Part shown: positions 62,801 through 64,000 of the stretch, in pieces
Numbering within the stretch: position 1 is the first letter of the stretch
Layout: each line of letters starts with the position of its first letter
NCBI GenBank assembly: GCA_964542475.1
Contig: CAZIUL010000015.1
Span: 1-64,000, forward strand
Source: CAZIUL01 sp964542475
GTDB taxonomy: Bacteria > Planctomycetota > B15-G4 > CAYZWU01
DNA: 64,000 bases
Direction: 5' to 3'
Notes under the pieces: model-generated
Database searches by the model: none
Seen by the model: the letters and a program-made list of their open reading frames with translations, nothing else
Told to the model about the DNA's origin: nothing
Translations under genes and position numbers: made by a program

Positions 62801-63411
62801 TTGACATCGCTGAAGACGAGCACATGGACGGTCTTGTCATCGATCTCAAAAAGGGAGGCGACCTTGAAGGACATGTCATGGATTTTTCCGGCTACCCGGT
62901 AGCCGGCGCTTCCCTTTATATCCAGCCGGCCGGCAGCACCGAGCTGGAATCCTATTCCGAGTGCATAACCGATGGAACAGGATTATACAGCTACAAAGGG
63001 CTGACCCCGGGCAACTGCACGGTTGTTGTCAAGCATCCTGATTTCGCGCTCAAGGCGTGTTATGGTGTCCGGATCGAAAAGGAGGAGGTCACCACGCTGA
63101 ACATGACCCTGGATGAAGGTTGTGCGGTGTACGTGCGGGTAACAGGCAAAGAGCCCGGCGAGCTGTTGGCGGGCGCCCATGTTGAGTTCAAGGATGAGGC
63201 CGGTCATGACCTCTACGGTTTGATGAGCATGGTCGATATAATGAGCAATTTTTTCGGGGAGAATGTAAACGACGGCCAGGGAGTTTTCATCGGCATGTTT
63301 TCATGCGGTACCTACCACCTGAACGTCAGCCATCCGGAATACGGTTGGAAAGCGGTTACCGTGGAGATCAGCCCGAATGAAACAACACGCCTCCTGACAG
63401 TGGATCTGTGA
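59875..63411 (+). CDS. Giant carboxypeptidase-regulatory-like repeat protein, membrane anchored
   Basis: 1178 aa. An N-terminal membrane segment (about 13-34), an acidic/Pro linker (about 40-85), a short Cys-containing region near 95-125, then about ten tandem CarboxypepD_reg-like beta-sandwich repeats to the end. Typical signals recur: VIEGRVLEPDGGPARSTTL, FEFSDLPEGKYTLKL, SGTISDQAAEPIPLADI, EFKDEAGHDL. No enzymatic motif. It shares the anchor, the repeat type and the divergent arrangement with the protein at 56259-59177 and is most likely a paralogue. Surface adhesin, scaffold or sugar/protein-binding protein is inference. No evident ribosome site before the ATG at 59875. Confidence 0.82.
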   Translation: MSPVRKRTVSVPPLLAVVLSLAMLALVSFVLFWTSESFEEHSVPKPADTESNPTDVHADPSEKPHTHGELNGSEPKEAVFSIYEQDAFEHVAARGDQCFCIMGKVMMKNGGPLPPGLKVTCLPKEPPFASVSIQKKNNSESTAFTESGDLFDALTQPNALISRNGLLFLKGVENRRLFLFPVHPYYRAARELPQQPVPLEKIEKGEIAGKVVLILEEAGVIEGRVLEPDGGPARSTTLTLKEEFSAFSVFSARKGIVTPFTVETSENGTFRFEQVPVGLIMILEAGLSGFAPVKKEHLVARAGKSTRIELTLPIPSSICGMVKNRAGEGAPSVKVVLGESAISFSSPQGVKPKESLTDRDGRFEFSDLPEGKYTLKLLESGYLRKSLSGITVLPGETIDDIVLVLDEGLAISGTISDQAAEPIPLADITATRSLNLGNIGESITDMQNPIEARADESGRFEIKGLDSSAYDLKINAEGFAPSEKNNIKAGKEELYVVLPKGGVLKGIAFSAVDGGAVKDYTIRLKNRTAQGRSYLDPMGLKSETKHTVRDEKGKFSITDLSPGSYKLTFKADEHGKLTINNIEVESGKTVYGIIAAMPGECVISGTVVDFLTREPIEGAMVSRKAGLEGILRGFMDDDAAFSDSSGCFRMGGLAAGSVRLIVTHARYKDLPLEEVTLLEGEKREGLELLMSRGSAIEGLVSGPDRQPLFGVHILVTNMTGTKIKSARTDGDGNYIVQGLSKGSYAVTKMPDSFSFDPDNSASAWISSIQSQSIVLGEDEIRECDFTAGLFEEIGCELTGVVRENSLPVSGVVISLLPAGPKEGKALKPKTSSCNKRGEYGFKGVVPGQYTLRFVKMGDISLGAANEIVFELEVPDLVSFRYDVDLPGGSISGTVRDEEDHSLLDSIRIVLEKNDTDGSVDSFTHAKGNRVAEIYTNPDGRFKLCNLREGSYRIRAGGGNIFGMNPGGYGIRTVDDLDIAEDEHMDGLVIDLKKGGDLEGHVMDFSGYPVAGASLYIQPAGSTELESYSECITDGTGLYSYKGLTPGNCTVVVKHPDFALKACYGVRIEKEEVTTLNMTLDEGCAVYVRVTGKEPGELLAGAHVEFKDEAGHDLYGLMSMVDIMSNFFGENVNDGQGVFIGMFSCGTYHLNVSHPEYGWKAVTVEISPNETTRLLTVDL

Positions 63412-63434
63412 AAGCAGCTCCTCGAATAATTTAT

Positions 63435-64000
63435 TCAACGGTTTCTTAACGCCCTCACCGCCTCGATCACCAGAAAGACAGCGAGCAGAAAAAGCAGGCC
63501 TGAATAGCCGGCCTTGATGTAGTTCGCCGCCTCAACCTTTCCGTCTACGGAATACAACGCACTTCGGATGAGATCCACCAGCGCTGTCATGGTCATCCCT
63601 ATAATGAAGACCATGGGAATTAGCGTGAAAACCGCCTTGCGACCGGTTTTCTTCAGCCAGACAGTGATGGTAAGCAGTGCGAGCCCGCCAAGAAGCTGGT
63701 TGGTCGCGCCGAACATGGGCCAGATCATCTTGTACGCCGGCATGACGGCTCCGCCTTGCCCCTTCACCTCGATGTTGAGGAGTAGCAGCGGGATGCCCAG
63801 CGTGAACAGGTTGGCCAGCAGTTTTGTTGGAAGGCCCCTGCTTCCGGCGAGCTCTTCGAAAGTGTAACGGCCAAGACGAGTGGCAGTGTCCAGCGTCGTC
63901 AGCAGAAAGGTCGATATGGCAAGCAGCCCGAACTTGAATCCGAGCTCCTGTGGTATGCCGAGCGATGTCGCGAAAGAGCCGAGCCCGGACGCGAACACCT
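63435..64000 (-). CDS. cstA: Carbon starvation protein CstA, 3' part (partial)
   Basis: C-terminal 188 or so codons of a CstA-type peptide/pyruvate transporter; the gene continues past the window end. Visible: about five membrane segments, the TTLDTATRLGRYTFEEL motif near the start of the visible part, MPAYKMIWPMFGATNQLLG, and LTITVWLKKTGR. CstA is induced in carbon-limited cells in other bacteria and takes up peptides or pyruvate. It converges on the giant repeat gene, with 23 nt between the two stops. Confidence 0.92.
   Translation of the reverse strand, partial: VFASGLGSFATSLGIPQELGFKFGLLAISTFLLTTLDTATRLGRYTFEELAGSRGLPTKLLANLFTLGIPLLLLNIEVKGQGGAVMPAYKMIWPMFGATNQLLGGLALLTITVWLKKTGRKAVFTLIPMVFIIGMTMTALVDLIRSALYSVDGKVEAANYIKAGYSGLLFLLAVFLVIEAVRALRNR

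Noticed and set aside
1..64000. tRNA or rRNA genes
   Set aside because: I looked for tRNA-like cloverleafs (TTCGAATCC-type T-loops) and rRNA cores in the gaps and saw none; RNase P RNA is the only structural RNA I can support.

Overview
The window (about 64 kb, moderate GC) looks like chromosome of a diderm, non-enterobacterial bacterium. Evidence for an outer membrane is KdsA (Kdo for LPS), a lipoprotein and a SurA-like periplasmic protein. Other lineage hints are a split glycine decarboxylase (GcvPA/GcvPB), a HD-type PgpH homologue, MglA/roadblock signalling, a Ser/Thr kinase with TPRs, SUMF1 and sulfatase-like proteins, a PEP-CTERM protein and very large carboxypeptidase-regulatory-like repeat proteins. 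This mix is typical of uncultured Desulfobacterota/Myxococcota-like or PVC/FCB-adjacent lineages; the sequence alone does not fix the phylum. There is no phage, transposase, CRISPR array, tRNA or rRNA in view. The one structural RNA is RNase P RNA (about 54.5-54.9 kb, minus strand).

Layout. 0-6 kb: repeats, a small hypothetical gene, a lipoprotein, an orphan two-PAS histidine kinase and a membrane-anchored sulfatase-like protein. 6.2-12.3 kb: a tightly overlapping housekeeping operon purA-uppS-cdsA-phoH-pgpH-ybeY, closed by a terminator. 12.6-18.1 kb: FliA/WhiG-type sigma factor and a GAF-type sigma-54 activator (plus strand), converging on a Ser/Thr kinase with TPRs. 18.3-23.7 kb: kdsA, a divergent phosphoglycerate mutase-like gene, a SUMF1-domain protein and an RluD-family pseudouridine synthase. 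23.8-28.8 kb: a propionate/methylmalonyl-CoA module (epimerase, small exported protein, carboxyltransferase, biotin carboxylase, biotin carrier). 29-35.8 kb: TMTC-like membrane TPR protein, CMD-family protein, SurA-like protein and a LipM-type octanoyltransferase. The last gene converges on a gcvH-gcvPA-gcvPB operon (35.9-39.3 kb), which supplies the lipoyl-carrying GcvH.

39.7-46.3 kb is the most unusual block: five co-directional genes encoding a DUF4388/TPR/transmembrane/PEGA/beta-propeller protein, a TPR-roadblock fusion, a stand-alone roadblock protein, an MglA-type GTPase with a long linker and C-terminal membrane anchor, and an MglB-like roadblock protein. I read it as a membrane-tethered small-GTPase switch linked to an extracytoplasmic sensor. 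46.3-54.1 kb is a surface-glycan-like cluster: GT2, a tandem GT4-GT4 fusion, a B12-type radical SAM protein and a SPASM-type radical SAM protein in one minus-strand operon, then a GT39-like membrane transferase and a tiny PEP-CTERM protein. 55-64 kb: a Nudix protein, two divergently transcribed giant repeat proteins that look like paralogues, and the 3' part of cstA, cut by the window end.

Several dispersed palindromic repeat families lie between genes. The clearest is a 177-bp imperfect palindrome at 28.8-29.0 kb, with a partial copy at the window start and shortened derivatives near 1.3, 54.4 and 55.0 kb. Long hairpins also lie at 3.1 kb, 24.9-25.0 kb and 38.7 kb.
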